Source: Corynebacterium yonathiae
GTDB taxonomy: Bacteria > Actinomycetota > Actinomycetes > Mycobacteriales > Mycobacteriaceae
Assembly (NCBI RefSeq): GCF_022288805.1
Contig: NZ_JAKOPM010000001.1
Coordinates: forward strand, 1 to 64,000
Direction of reading: 5' to 3'
DNA: 64,000 nt
In this document: one piece after another, positions 9,147 to 18,467 of the stretch
How positions within the stretch are numbered: position 1 is the first letter of the stretch
How the letters are laid out: every line of letters starts with the position of its first letter
Notes under the pieces: model-generated
Told to the model about the DNA's origin: nothing
What the model saw: the letters and a program-made list of their open reading frames with translations, nothing else
The model's database searches: none
Made by a program: the position numbers and the translations under genes

Positions 9147-9405
9147 GGGTGCTAAAGCTCCTTTTCCAGGTTCTGGGACCAGTAGTCTTCGTTGCTCCTC
9201 GCACGCGGTGGTGCGCTTTAGGCAACGAACGCCCGCCACCTTCTGGCGCGGTGACGGGGAATACGACTTGGATTCGTATAAAAGAATTGTGCTGCCCCAT
9301 ATTCTAGCGGGCATCGGTGAGACAGCGTGGGTAGTGTGGGCACAAACCATATCAGCGGCAGCGCTTGGCCGGTGTTGCTGATGCTACGACAGGAAGGAAA
9401 GTTTA

Positions 9406-9594
9406 ATGAGCGATGCAGACCAGAAATGGTTCTTTGATCCAGCCACCAAGGAAGTCAGCCAAGGCAAGACCTCTGGCTGGGAAAACCGAATGGGCCCGTA
9501 TGACACTCGCGAAGAGGCAGAAAACGCCATCGAAATAGCTCAAGCCCGCAATGATGCAGCAGACGCTGCAGACGAAGAAGATGACTGGAAGTAG
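9406..9594 (+). CDS. Small conserved acidic protein (SPOR-like)
   Basis: This 62-residue protein starts at an ATG with GGAAGGAAAG upstream. The sequence MSDADQKWFFDPATKEVSQG and the following GWENRMGPYDTREEAENAI resemble a short single-domain protein common in actinobacteria and sometimes annotated as SPOR-domain or, wrongly, methionine aminopeptidase. The GPYDTREEAENA piece matches the pattern of SPOR repeats, which in other proteins bind denuded peptidoglycan, but the protein has no signal peptide or membrane helix. The C terminus is very acidic. It is divergent from the galactokinase-like gene and followed by a hairpin terminator. Function unknown. Confidence 0.75.
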   Translation: MSDADQKWFFDPATKEVSQGKTSGWENRMGPYDTREEAENAIEIAQARNDAADAADEEDDWK

Positions 9595-9617
9595 CTAATC
9601 CCAGCCATCTTTTCCTC

Positions 9618-9660
9618 AGCCGCGTTTCCTCGGTTTATACCCGAGAGACGTGGCTATTTT
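9618..9660 (+). terminator. Intrinsic terminator after small SPOR-like gene
   Basis: An imperfect hairpin pairs 9618-9635 (AGCCGCG..CCTCGG) with 9640-9655 (CCGAG..ACGTGGCT), followed by ATTTT. It separates the 62-residue protein gene from the convergent CYTH/CHAD gene. Confidence 0.7.
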
Positions 9661-11390
9661 AGTTTCTTACGCAGTGGCTTAAACGCGGCCTTGATGTCCT
9701 TGAAAGACTCAGCGTAATCGTCCAGAGCCTGCAAACCGATGGTGCGCTCGCGCTGGTAAAGCAGACCGTAGCCGAAGGTATTTTCACCGCGACGGCGAGC
9801 GGACTCTGCTAGCTCGAGTAGCTTATCGCGCGAGGTCACAGAATCCTGGAAATCTCCGAGCACCGATTGCATCTGCTTGCAGGCCTTGTAGAGGCGCTTG
9901 GTTTTGAGATTGGTAGCAGAACCGGCTGCCTCTGCTGCATAGCGCAGTTTCTTTGCTGCCTTGCGCATATCGTGGAAATAGTCCTCGCGCTCGTGCAAAG
10001 AAAGCTCCTGGTTATCCCAGTTCTCCACGGCCTTCTTATGGCGCTTGACCAGTTTGTTATAGGCCTTTTCTAGGTGCTGCGCCATCACAGTATCCATGTC
10101 CGCGGACTGGTCCTTGGACGCCTTTTTCTCCGGCTTCTTTTCGGCCTTGTCTGCGGCAGGAGCGTCATCCTCGCCAGCCTCGGAAGCAGCAGGGGCGCCT
10201 TCTTCCGTAGTGGACTGTTCTTCTGTCTGTTCCGCGGTGCTTACTGCCGGAGAAGATTCCTCTTGTTTATCGGCCGTTGGTGGATCTGCCAGCAGGCGGT
10301 CAAGGGACTCCAGTAGCTCGAGGTAGCGCTCGGAATCAAGAGCTGCGATAACGCGGCGGTGCGCACGGCGGTAAGCGTTGCCCATATCCTGTGCGATGTG
10401 CTGGCGGGTGGAGTCATCCAAGGTGTCAGAATCTTCGGATTCCAACAGCTTCTGCCAGCGTTCTTCAACAACTTCTGCATCGCGAGCAACGCCCAAAATT
10501 CCGGCAAGCTCCTTGAGATCGGCTTCAATCTTTTCGATTTCTGGGCCGACCACAATGCCGTGGAAGGTCTGCAGGTGGCTGCGCAGCTCGCGGGTAGCCA
10601 CACGCATCTGGTGAACCGAGTCCCACTCATCGCGGCGCACACGTGGGTCATAATCAACCAGCTTGTCGCGGTTGGCTTGAAGCGCGGTGATTACGGCGGC
10701 GGCAGGGGAGTCTGGGTCCACATCGGGTGCTACCAGGGCTGGAGGGAGAGGAGCGTTGGAGTAGGAATCACCCAGGGCGGACTTCAGCTTCGATGGGGAA
10801 GAAGATACGCGCGCGCCGGCACCGATAAGCAGGGAGGTAGCACGGCGAATGAATTGCGTTCCTTCCTTAGTGCCGGGAAGCTCACCAGCAAGCTCTACCT
10901 CCCACTCGCGCCAGGATTGTTGCTGGCCGCCGGGAAGGAAGGAAAAGGCGGTGACGTGATCATCGCAGAACTCTGCTACAGGTTTATTATCGGCATCCGC
11001 CAAGACCATCTCGGTGCGCTTGTTATCTACCTGCGCAATCGGGGAGAGCTCGTTGTGCCGGATAATGGAGCGAACTTGGTGCAATAGCTCTGCTGGAACT
11101 TCGTAACGGCCATCGACTGGCTCTCCCAGCTCAGCGTGGATTTCGGTACGACCGGCCTCACTAGGAATTTTGATGTGCCAGCCATCATCATTGCCACCGG
11201 TGCGGCGGCGGAGGGTGATCTTAGCGTGAGTGAGACGGAGGTCTTCGGTGTCGTAGTAGATGGCAGAAAGCGCATGGTGGCGCGTGTCTGCAACGTGGTC
11301 AACTCCCTCGAGGCGGGTCAGTTCAGGGAGCTGAGTGGACTCGGCTACGGAGAATTTCGCTTCAACTTCGAGAAAAGACTGTGTAGACAT
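9654..11390 (-). CDS. CYTH and CHAD domain protein (polyphosphate/triphosphate-related)
   Basis: The 578-residue protein has an N-terminal CYTH domain (about 1-205) with the metal-binding EVEAKF motif at residues 8-13 and further paired charged residues such as TLRRRTGG. CYTH enzymes hydrolyse inorganic or organic triphosphates. A CHAD domain follows (about 235-575), recognisable from VHQMRVATRELRSHL and FHDMRKAAKKLRYAAE; CHAD helices bind polyphosphate through conserved basic residues. Unusually, an acidic, Ala/Glu/Lys-rich low-complexity insert of about 60 residues (370-431) splits the CHAD domain between its two halves. A role in polyphosphate metabolism or granule association is inferred from the family only. 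Confidence 0.9.
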   Translation of the reverse strand: MSTQSFLEVEAKFSVAESTQLPELTRLEGVDHVADTRHHALSAIYYDTEDLRLTHAKITLRRRTGGNDDGWHIKIPSEAGRTEIHAELGEPVDGRYEVPAELLHQVRSIIRHNELSPIAQVDNKRTEMVLADADNKPVAEFCDDHVTAFSFLPGGQQQSWREWEVELAGELPGTKEGTQFIRRATSLLIGAGARVSSSPSKLKSALGDSYSNAPLPPALVAPDVDPDSPAAAVITALQANRDKLVDYDPRVRRDEWDSVHQMRVATRELRSHLQTFHGIVVGPEIEKIEADLKELAGILGVARDAEVVEERWQKLLESEDSDTLDDSTRQHIAQDMGNAYRRAHRRVIAALDSERYLELLESLDRLLADPPTADKQEESSPAVSTAEQTEEQSTTEEGAPAASEAGEDDAPAADKAEKKPEKKASKDQSADMDTVMAQHLEKAYNKLVKRHKKAVENWDNQELSLHEREDYFHDMRKAAKKLRYAAEAAGSATNLKTKRLYKACKQMQSVLGDFQDSVTSRDKLLELAESARRRGENTFGYGLLYQRERTIGLQALDDYAESFKDIKAAFKPLRKKLK

Positions 11391-11525
11391 TCACGTACCT
11401 TTTACTTTCTAGACTAAATAAATCTCACCGGTAATCTTACCCGTTATAACCTGGCTGCGGTGCTACTCCTCGTCCCCGTTCGCTAGCAGGGAACGGGGAG
11501 GAAGAATAGTGCTGAGCAGGAAAAA

Positions 11526-12584
11526 TTACTGCGTTATTTCTGGAACCGAACCGAGTCCTGAAGCGTCACCGCCTAGATGGGACCTATCGGCAGCGGCAAT
11601 GCCATCGTTGATGCCGTGCAGGCTATTCATAGATAGCGACATCTCTGTCAGGTGCGGGAAAAGACGATTGCGGGTTTCGATAGCGTGATCAGTGCGTGCT
11701 TGCAGTGCGGGAAGGGTTTGGGAGACTACAGCCTCTGCGTGGTGTGCACAGTACTGCGACTCACGCAGGTTGTCTGTGATTCCATCCTCATTGGCTTGGG
11801 CTAGCAACTCGCCGATGCGGGCGGCATAGGACAGGCGGAAGCTGCGGCGATATGCGGCGGTGGAGCCGGTAGCGCGGGCGATTTCGGCGCCGTCGCCGTT
11901 GCGCATGAACCAATCGCATTGGCGGTTGAGGGAAGCAAAGAGGTCGGCGCAATGGGCGGCGTCGGCAGGAGCACCAATCACGCAGGCTAAGCCCTTGTCA
12001 TGAATGAGGAGAGTGGTGCATCCATTGGCGTCGGAGATGGTGCTCAGCAGGGAAGCCTGATGCTTGATATAGGGCGGGTGTATATGCACGCGGTGGGAAA
12101 TGAGATTGGGGAGCTCGGAAGTAAGCAGGTCCTCGATGCGATACTTTTGCTGCAGGGACTGCGCCTTGGAAATGAGAACCTCGGCCTCGTCTGCAAAGCT
12201 GGTGGACTCTGCTTTGCGCAGAAGGCCTAGAACCTTTTCCCGGATTTTGCGCTGCTTATCGCTAAGACCGTCTTCGCGTAGGGACTCGCCGGAAGCCAAA
12301 AGCTCAGTATCGCGCAGCCTAGGCAGGTGGATGAGCTCTTTGATAATGCCGCGCAGCTTGTCGCGGGGAATGAAGTTTTCCTGCGGAGGGGCCATTTGCA
12401 GCCAAGCTTTGCGCAGCGCAGGAGAGGTAATCCGTGCCGGAACATGTGGGCTAGCCCGGTAGATGATGGGGTAGGCGTGTGGACCTAAAACGTGTTCTAA
12501 ATCCGCCGGCGCCCAACCGTGCTGAGCGGCAGTGATGAGGCGTTCGATTACATGAGCTGAAAGATCGTCACAATTAGTGGTCAT
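11526..12584 (-). CDS. DUF2786 domain-containing protein
   Basis: I start at the ATG at 12582-12584 with AAAGGA nine bases upstream, giving 352 residues. The region around residues 110-155 (KQRKIREKVLGLLRKAESTS, then AEVLISKAQSLQQKYRIEDLL) is the DUF2786 motif, found in proteins of plasmids, phages and actinobacterial chromosomes; its biochemical function is unknown. The second half is helical with no recognised motif. It is divergent from glnA2 with about 190 bases between, and appears to be a single-gene transcription unit. Confidence 0.82.
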   Translation of the reverse strand: MTTNCDDLSAHVIERLITAAQHGWAPADLEHVLGPHAYPIIYRASPHVPARITSPALRKAWLQMAPPQENFIPRDKLRGIIKELIHLPRLRDTELLASGESLREDGLSDKQRKIREKVLGLLRKAESTSFADEAEVLISKAQSLQQKYRIEDLLTSELPNLISHRVHIHPPYIKHQASLLSTISDANGCTTLLIHDKGLACVIGAPADAAHCADLFASLNRQCDWFMRNGDGAEIARATGSTAAYRRSFRLSYAARIGELLAQANEDGITDNLRESQYCAHHAEAVVSQTLPALQARTDHAIETRNRLFPHLTEMSLSMNSLHGINDGIAAADRSHLGGDASGLGSVPEITQ

Positions 12585-12776
12585 AAGGCTTTGTCCTTTA
12601 ACGGGTGTACGTGTGTTCGTTTGCCCATTTAGCAAAGCATGCGAATCTAGCGGCTTTTGGTGCAAAAGCCCCCACTAGCCACCCCCTAGATACTCTTGCC
12701 ACCTGCGTATTTCGCCTTGGAAAAACTGTCGCATGAACTGTACATTCCTCGGGAGCAAGCCGGTAAGGTCTAAGGC

Positions 12777-14114
12777 ATGAATAGCCAACACGAATTCGTC
12801 TTGCGCACCGTTGAGGAACGCGATATCCGCTTTATCCGTTTGTGGTTTACGGATATTTTGGGCGCCCTTAAATCCGTGGTCATGAGCCCGTCCGAGCTGG
12901 AATCGGCCTTTGAAGAAGGTGTTGGCTTCGATGGTTCTTCGGTGGAGGGCTTCTCCCGCATCTCTGAGTCTGACACCATTGCGCTGCCGGATCCTTCCAC
13001 CTTCCAAATTCTGCCCTTCGATATGGATGAGCCGGATCTACAGTCGGCCCGCATGTTTTGCGATATTGCGCAGCCAGATGGCCAGCCCTCCATGGTGGAT
13101 CCGCGTCATATCCTGCGCCGCCAGGTCACCGAGGCCGCAAACGATGGTTTTACTTGCATGGCCTCGCCAGAAATCGAGTTCTACCTTTTAGAGCGTGGCC
13201 GCGAACTCACAGACCTGGTACCGACCGATAACGGCGGCTATTTCGACCAAGCTACGCACGATACCGCCCCGCTTTTCCGACGGAAGGCGATGCTAGCGCT
13301 AGAATCGCTGGGAATTGCCACGGAGTTTAGCCACCATGAAACCGCACCGGGGCAGCAAGAAATTGACCTGCGCCATGCGGACGTGCTGACCATGGCCGAT
13401 AGCATCATGACCTTCCGCCACGTCATCAAGCAGGTAGCAACCAACTCCAACGTGCGCGCCACCTTTATGCCCAAACCCTTCGAGCATCTACCAGGCTCTG
13501 GCATGCACACCCACTTAAGCCTTTTCGAAGGCCAATCCAATGCTTTCCACGATCCAGATGATGAATTTTCTTTGTCCGAAACAGGCCGGCAGTTCATCGC
13601 CGGCATCCTGGAGCACTCCACGGAGATGTCTGCGATAGTTAATCAGTGGACCAATTCCTATAAGCGCTTGATGTTCGGCAACGAGGCACCAGGTGCGGCT
13701 ACTTGGGGTGTGTCTAATCGCTCGGCGCTGGTCCGCGTTCCCACCTACCGGCTTAACAAGGAAGAATCGCGCCGGGTAGAGATCCGCTCCATTGATGCTT
13801 CGATGAATCCGTACTTGGGATACGCGGTACTTTTGGCCGCCGGACTGCGAGGCATCCGGGAGGGCTATGAATTGGATGAGCCGGCCGAGGACGATGTCCA
13901 CCAGCTCACCCGCCGTGAGCGCCGTGCGATGGGATATAAGGATCTACCCACCAGCCTGGATCAGGCTTTGCGCACATTTGAAAAATCCGAGTTCATGGCA
14001 GAGGTCTTGGGCGAGCACGTCTTTGAGTTCTTCCTGCGCTCCAAGTGGGATGAGTGGCATCATTATCAGAGCCAAATCACCACCTTTGAGCTGCGCAATA
14101 ACCTGAACTTCTAG
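12777..14114 (+). CDS. glnA2: Glutamine synthetase GlnA2 (type I, short form)
   Basis: The 445-residue protein has all glutamine synthetase landmarks: FDGSSVEGFSRISESD near 50, PGQQEIDLR, FMPKPFEHLPGSGMHTHLS and NRSALVRVP. It lacks the insertion and C-terminal features of the GSI-beta type seen in GlnA1, and the position of the adenylylated tyrosine reads DVHQL (His375) instead of DLYEL. This corresponds to GlnA2 of corynebacteria and mycobacteria, whose physiological role is less clear than that of GlnA1. It sits seven bases upstream of glnE and should be cotranscribed with it, although it does not carry the residue that GlnE modifies. Confidence 0.9.
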   Translation: MNSQHEFVLRTVEERDIRFIRLWFTDILGALKSVVMSPSELESAFEEGVGFDGSSVEGFSRISESDTIALPDPSTFQILPFDMDEPDLQSARMFCDIAQPDGQPSMVDPRHILRRQVTEAANDGFTCMASPEIEFYLLERGRELTDLVPTDNGGYFDQATHDTAPLFRRKAMLALESLGIATEFSHHETAPGQQEIDLRHADVLTMADSIMTFRHVIKQVATNSNVRATFMPKPFEHLPGSGMHTHLSLFEGQSNAFHDPDDEFSLSETGRQFIAGILEHSTEMSAIVNQWTNSYKRLMFGNEAPGAATWGVSNRSALVRVPTYRLNKEESRRVEIRSIDASMNPYLGYAVLLAAGLRGIREGYELDEPAEDDVHQLTRRERRAMGYKDLPTSLDQALRTFEKSEFMAEVLGEHVFEFFLRSKWDEWHHYQSQITTFELRNNLNF

Positions 14115-14121
14115 GAGAGTA

Positions 14122-17100
14122 ATGCGTCCTGCTGCTGTGCCTTCACCGGCCATGCTTGGTCTCACCCGCCCGCACGCTGCCCAGGATATTGAGCATCTGG
14201 GCTGGAATAACCCAGAATCGGTCCATCTCCTGTGGACCCTTGCGGCCGTGGGCGATCCGGACTTGGCCCTTAATAACCTGATCCGCATCTATGAACACGC
14301 CCCAGAGCTTGATGAAGCCGTGCGCGCCAATGAAACGATGCGCGTGCGCCTATTTTCTTTGTTGGGTGCTTCGACTGCCTTTGGAGACCACCTCGCGGCG
14401 AACCCTGAGTTGTGGCGAGAGCTAGAAAAGCCTCTTCCGCAGCCCGCTGAGATGCTGCAGAGCTTGCTCGGTGTCGTCGATGCCCAGCCGGCAGATTTCG
14501 CGCATGACATTGACCGGCCCGATCCCGCACAAGAGGATCTGAGCGCGCCGGGCACCTATCGGGCCGGCAAGGGCGAGCATAAGCAGGCGCTGCGTACGAC
14601 CTACCGCACCTTGATGATGCGCATTGCCGCCTGTGATGTGGCGGGCACTTTTCATGCGCGCAAGGGTCAAACTAGGTCTCAACCGGAGGTAGGATTCCGG
14701 CAGATTACAGCGTTGACCACCGCGCTTGCCGACGCCGCCTTGACCGCCTCTCTCGCCTGCGCCGTGCGTTCCATCTACGACGATGAACCTCTGGATGCAC
14801 AGCTAGCCGTCATGGCGATGGGCAAATGCGGCGCCGGAGAGCTGAACTATATCTCCGATGTGGACGTCATCTTCGTCGGCAGCGAGGCAACCCCTCGGGC
14901 CACAAGGCTAGCGGCGGAGTTTAATCGCATTGGATCCACCACCTTCTTCGAGGTAGACGCGAATCTGCGCCCCGAAGGAAAATCGGGTGCCTTGGTACGC
15001 ACTCTGGAATCACACGTGGCTTACTACAAACGGTGGGCGGAGACCTGGGAGTTCCAGGCGCTGCTCAAGGCGCGTGCGATGACGGGCTATCTCCCGCTGG
15101 GGCAGGACTATCTGGAACAAATCCGCCCGATGGTGTGGACGGCCTCGCAGCGCGAGTCCTTCGTCGAAGATGTGCAGGCCATGCGCCGCCGGGTACTGGC
15201 CAATGTTCCTGCAGAGCTCAAGCACCGTGAGCTGAAGCTCGGCGTGGGTGGCCTGCGCGATATCGAATTTGCCGTCCAGCTCTTGCAGTTGGTGCACGGG
15301 CGTTCCGATGAGACGCTGCGCGCGCTATCCACGGTGGAGGCGCTGGAGGCGCTGATTTCTGCGGGGTACGTCGGCCGCGAGGACGGCACGCAGCTCATTG
15401 AAGCCTATGAATTCCTGCGCCTTCTCGAACACCGTTTGCAGCTAGAGCGCTTCCGTCGCACGCACACACTGCCAGACAAGGACGACGAAGAGGGGATGAA
15501 GTGGCTAGCGCGCATCGCCGGCTTTTACCCGCAAGGGACCAAATCGGCCGCTGAGCGCATGCTGTCGCACCTGCGCCGAATTCGCCTGCGCATCTCCGAG
15601 CTGCACTCGCGCCTGTTTTATCGGCCGCTGCTTAACTCCGTGGTCACCATGTCCGCCGATGAGCTCAAGCTTTCGCCGGAGGCCGCCAAGCTGCAGCTGG
15701 CGGCGTTGGGCTATAACCACCCAGACCGCGCATTCGAGCACTTGACCTCCCTGGCAGCAGGAACCTCGCGCAAGGCCCGAATTCAGGCGATTTTGCTACC
15801 TACCTTGATGGAATGGCTAGCCGATACCGCAGATCCAGACATGGGCTTGTTGAACTACCGCAAGCTTTCGGAGGCCGCGAACGACAGGTCGTGGTTCTTG
15901 CGCATGCTGCGCGATGAAGGGATTGTGGGCCAGCGGCTCATGCACATTTTGGGTACCTCGCCGTTTACCGCAGACCTTGTTATTAGCGCGCCGGATTCGG
16001 TTAAGCAGCTTTCCGACGGCGCCACTGGCCCCAAACTATTAGAAACCAAGCCCGAACAGGTTTCCAAGGCGCTGGTTAATTCCAGCAAACGCCACGCCGA
16101 CCCGGATAAGGCGGTGGCGGTGGCTCGTTCGCTGCGCCGGGTAGAGCTCGCTCGCATCGCTAGTGCGGACTTGCTGGGGTTTATGCCGGTCAAGCAGGTG
16201 TGCTATGAACTATCGACCATTTGGGATGCCGTGCTAGAGGCTGCACTTCGCGCCGAGGTGCGAGCGTGGCGTCTAGCGCACGAGGACGCGGAGCCGCCTG
16301 CGCGCATTGCCGTTATCGGTATGGGGCGACTAGGAGGCATGGAGCTGGGCTTCGGCTCAGATGCAGACGTGCTCGTGGTAGCAGAGCCCTCCGAACAGGC
16401 CGATGATTCTGGCGCGGAGGGGGAGGCGGTGAAGTGGGCTATCGGGATCGTCGATAAGCTCCGGCGCCGCCTGTCTAAACCCTCGGGTGATCCACCATTG
16501 GACGTCGATTTGGGCCTGCGCCCAGAGGGCCGCTCCGGTGCGGTGGTGCGCACCATTGCCTCCTATGAGCGCTACTACCGTGAGTGGGGCGAGTCCTGGG
16601 AGCTGCAGGCTTTGCTGCGCGCGGCCTTTGTGGCCGGTGACAAGGAGGTAGGTGAGCGTTTTATATCTATGGTTGATAGCTTCCGCTACCCAGAAGGCGG
16701 TGCCAGTGCATCGACCATCCGCGACATCCGGCGCATGAAGGCGCGCGTTGACAATGAGCGTTTGCCGCGCGGTGCAGACCGCAATACGCACACCAAGTTG
16801 GGTCGCGGCGCACTTACGGATATTGAATGGACCGTGCAGTTGCTTACCATGATGCATGCCCACGAGCATGCCGAGTTGCACGATCCGTCTACACTGCGCG
16901 TGCTCGACGCCTTGGAGGATGCCTCCATCCTGTCGTCTGAGCAGGTTTCAGACCTGCGCGAAGCTTGGCTTATGGCCACCGACGCTCGCAACGCACTAGT
17001 GCTCGTGCGCGGCAAGCGCGTGGACCAATTGCCTGGCCCAGGCCCACAGTTGGCCCAGGTGGCCGGCGCCGCTGGATGGCCACCGGAAGATAACCAGGAG

Positions 17101-17193
17101 TTTCTAGAAAATTATTTGAAACTAACCCGGCATGCCCGCAAGGTTGTAGATGAGGTCTTTTGGGGCGAGGAAGAATCCTTCGAGCATTCTTAG
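14122..17193 (+). CDS. glnE: Bifunctional glutamine synthetase adenylyltransferase/deadenylylase
   Basis: The 1023-residue protein has the GlnE layout of two nucleotidyltransferase domains. The N-terminal (deadenylylase) domain shows GAGELNYISDVDVIFVG near residues 236-252, and the C-terminal (adenylyltransferase) domain shows GRLGGMELGFGSDADVLVV near 734-752; both contain the paired aspartates needed for metal binding. Each is followed by VDANLRPEGKSG or VDLGLRPEGRSG. GlnE adds and removes AMP on a tyrosine of type I glutamine synthetase in response to nitrogen status. Start ATG at 14122 with GGAG upstream. The expected substrate is GlnA1 (26.3-27.8 kb), which has the target tyrosine. Confidence 0.96.
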   Translation: MRPAAVPSPAMLGLTRPHAAQDIEHLGWNNPESVHLLWTLAAVGDPDLALNNLIRIYEHAPELDEAVRANETMRVRLFSLLGASTAFGDHLAANPELWRELEKPLPQPAEMLQSLLGVVDAQPADFAHDIDRPDPAQEDLSAPGTYRAGKGEHKQALRTTYRTLMMRIAACDVAGTFHARKGQTRSQPEVGFRQITALTTALADAALTASLACAVRSIYDDEPLDAQLAVMAMGKCGAGELNYISDVDVIFVGSEATPRATRLAAEFNRIGSTTFFEVDANLRPEGKSGALVRTLESHVAYYKRWAETWEFQALLKARAMTGYLPLGQDYLEQIRPMVWTASQRESFVEDVQAMRRRVLANVPAELKHRELKLGVGGLRDIEFAVQLLQLVHGRSDETLRALSTVEALEALISAGYVGREDGTQLIEAYEFLRLLEHRLQLERFRRTHTLPDKDDEEGMKWLARIAGFYPQGTKSAAERMLSHLRRIRLRISELHSRLFYRPLLNSVVTMSADELKLSPEAAKLQLAALGYNHPDRAFEHLTSLAAGTSRKARIQAILLPTLMEWLADTADPDMGLLNYRKLSEAANDRSWFLRMLRDEGIVGQRLMHILGTSPFTADLVISAPDSVKQLSDGATGPKLLETKPEQVSKALVNSSKRHADPDKAVAVARSLRRVELARIASADLLGFMPVKQVCYELSTIWDAVLEAALRAEVRAWRLAHEDAEPPARIAVIGMGRLGGMELGFGSDADVLVVAEPSEQADDSGAEGEAVKWAIGIVDKLRRRLSKPSGDPPLDVDLGLRPEGRSGAVVRTIASYERYYREWGESWELQALLRAAFVAGDKEVGERFISMVDSFRYPEGGASASTIRDIRRMKARVDNERLPRGADRNTHTKLGRGALTDIEWTVQLLTMMHAHEHAELHDPSTLRVLDALEDASILSSEQVSDLREAWLMATDARNALVLVRGKRVDQLPGPGPQLAQVAGAAGWPPEDNQEFLENYLKLTRHARKVVDEVFWGEEESFEHS

Positions 17194-17290
17194 AGTTGCC
17201 CTTGAAAACCCCCGCTGCTTGCATTGTGGCCTTACTTTTTGCACTGCCGGACTCTAAAGTGGGATAGGAAAGAGAAAGGACTGGCTAGAT

Positions 17291-17635
17291 ATGTCTTTTA
17301 GACTGCAGCTTGATGTGGACAACGCTACGGTGGGCGAGCTATCTGCGCTGCTTTCCGCCGCGCGTGCCGCGGGCGTGCGCGACGGTGACGCCCTCCACCT
17401 TGATGGCACTACCTTCACCATCGAGGTCTCTGCTCCGCGAGAGGAAAAGCCGGCACCGCCGCGACCAGAATCAGCTCCGCAGAATCCTCGCCAGGCACCT
17501 CGCTCTTGGGCTCGCGCCGATCGCATCGGGGAAGCCACCATCCGTTCCATTATTGACGCCCTCAATGACCGCGGTGAGAACCCGCGGGGCAATGACTACG
17601 GCTCCTTTGGTGATGGTGCTGGTTACCATGGCTAA
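17291..17635 (+). CDS. Hypothetical protein, corynebacterial, N-terminal globular and C-terminal disordered
   Basis: The 114-residue protein starts at an ATG with AAAGGA 10 bases upstream. The first 50 residues look folded (LQLDVDNATVGELSALLSAA), followed by a Pro/Ala-rich linker and a helical region ARADRIGEATIRSIIDALNDR. I do not recognise the family. Its stop overlaps the start of the next gene by 8 bases, so the pair is translationally coupled; both follow glnE by about 100 bases. Confidence 0.7.
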   Translation: MSFRLQLDVDNATVGELSALLSAARAAGVRDGDALHLDGTTFTIEVSAPREEKPAPPRPESAPQNPRQAPRSWARADRIGEATIRSIIDALNDRGENPRGNDYGSFGDGAGYHG

Positions 17636-18095
17636 AATCAGCGGATCGCATCGACAGAAGCTCATCTACCTGTGGACTTTCGTAGCCGTGGCCGTCATTG
17701 TAGCCATCGCGGTAGGGGTATGGGCAACTAACCGCGGTAACCCGCCTAAGGGGACGATGACAGTCGGCGAGGCTGTCGCCGGTGGGGTGGTCCAAGAAGA
17801 TATGCCCGCACAGGTCAACGGTGATATCAAGGACGATGATTCCACCGACGCTAACCGTGTAACTTCCCTTGCGAAGGCGCTGGGTATTCCTCTCAATTCT
17901 GTTCCGCGGGATATTACCCAAACTGAGAACGGAAAATCTGATGTTCGCGTCTACCTAGAGCGCGAGCTGAGCAGCGCGGTGGAAGCAGGTGACATCAGTG
18001 AGTCTGATGAAAAGGCGGTCCTTGTGGCCTTTGAGCGAGGACTTGTGATGCCGGCTAGCGATGGCATCGTCGCAGAAAGCTACCCGGCGAACTAG
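17628..18095 (+). CDS. Hypothetical membrane-anchored protein
   Basis: I start at the ATG at 17628 (MAKISGSHRQK), which overlaps the preceding gene by 8 bases; an in-frame ATG at 17613 is an alternative. The 155-residue product has one strong membrane helix at about residues 12-35 (LIYLWTFVAVAVIVAIAVG) with a basic N-terminal side, so the bulk of the protein should lie outside the cytoplasm. The outer part includes TMTVGEAVAGGVVQED and a helical end, with no motif that I can name. The coupling to the 17291 gene suggests a shared but unknown role. Confidence 0.7.
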   Translation: MAKISGSHRQKLIYLWTFVAVAVIVAIAVGVWATNRGNPPKGTMTVGEAVAGGVVQEDMPAQVNGDIKDDDSTDANRVTSLAKALGIPLNSVPRDITQTENGKSDVRVYLERELSSAVEAGDISESDEKAVLVAFERGLVMPASDGIVAESYPAN

Positions 18096-18238
18096 CCAGG
18101 CTTAACTGCGAACTGGGGATGAAAATTCAGGCAACCCGCAGCCGGACGGCATGGCCTTTGCAGTAACTCTTCCTAGGCTAAAACATCACAAATCGGTAAC
18201 GGGCAGGGTGCTCGGCGCCGAAGCCTTTGGAGGAGACT

Positions 18239-18457
18239 ATGACTTTCAAGACCACGCTATCGACCGCGGTGGGAGTAATCGCCGCCATCGCCATCCCCAT
18301 TACCGGTGGGGTAGGGGTGGCCTATGCCGTCAATACCGTGCCGGCCGATACCATCGCCCAATCACTTCCCACGGGTAATTTGGCCGGCCACCTGAAAAAC
18401 TTTGGTGCGGAAGCAACACGTGAAGATGCGCTGCGCGTATTGGATGAGCTGAATTAG
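18239..18457 (+). CDS. Small exported or membrane-anchored hypothetical protein
   Basis: The ATG at 18239 is preceded by GGAGGA at ideal spacing; a TTG four codons upstream is less likely. The 72-residue product has an N-terminal hydrophobic stretch (AVGVIAAIAIPITGGVGVAYA) ending in a plausible signal-peptidase site after VAYA, followed by about 45 residues ending TREDALRVLDELN. It may be a secreted small protein. I do not recognise it. It sits 10 bases upstream of an AAA ATPase gene on the same strand. Confidence 0.65.
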   Translation: MTFKTTLSTAVGVIAAIAIPITGGVGVAYAVNTVPADTIAQSLPTGNLAGHLKNFGAEATREDALRVLDELN

Positions 18458-18467
18458 CCTAGAGGCC

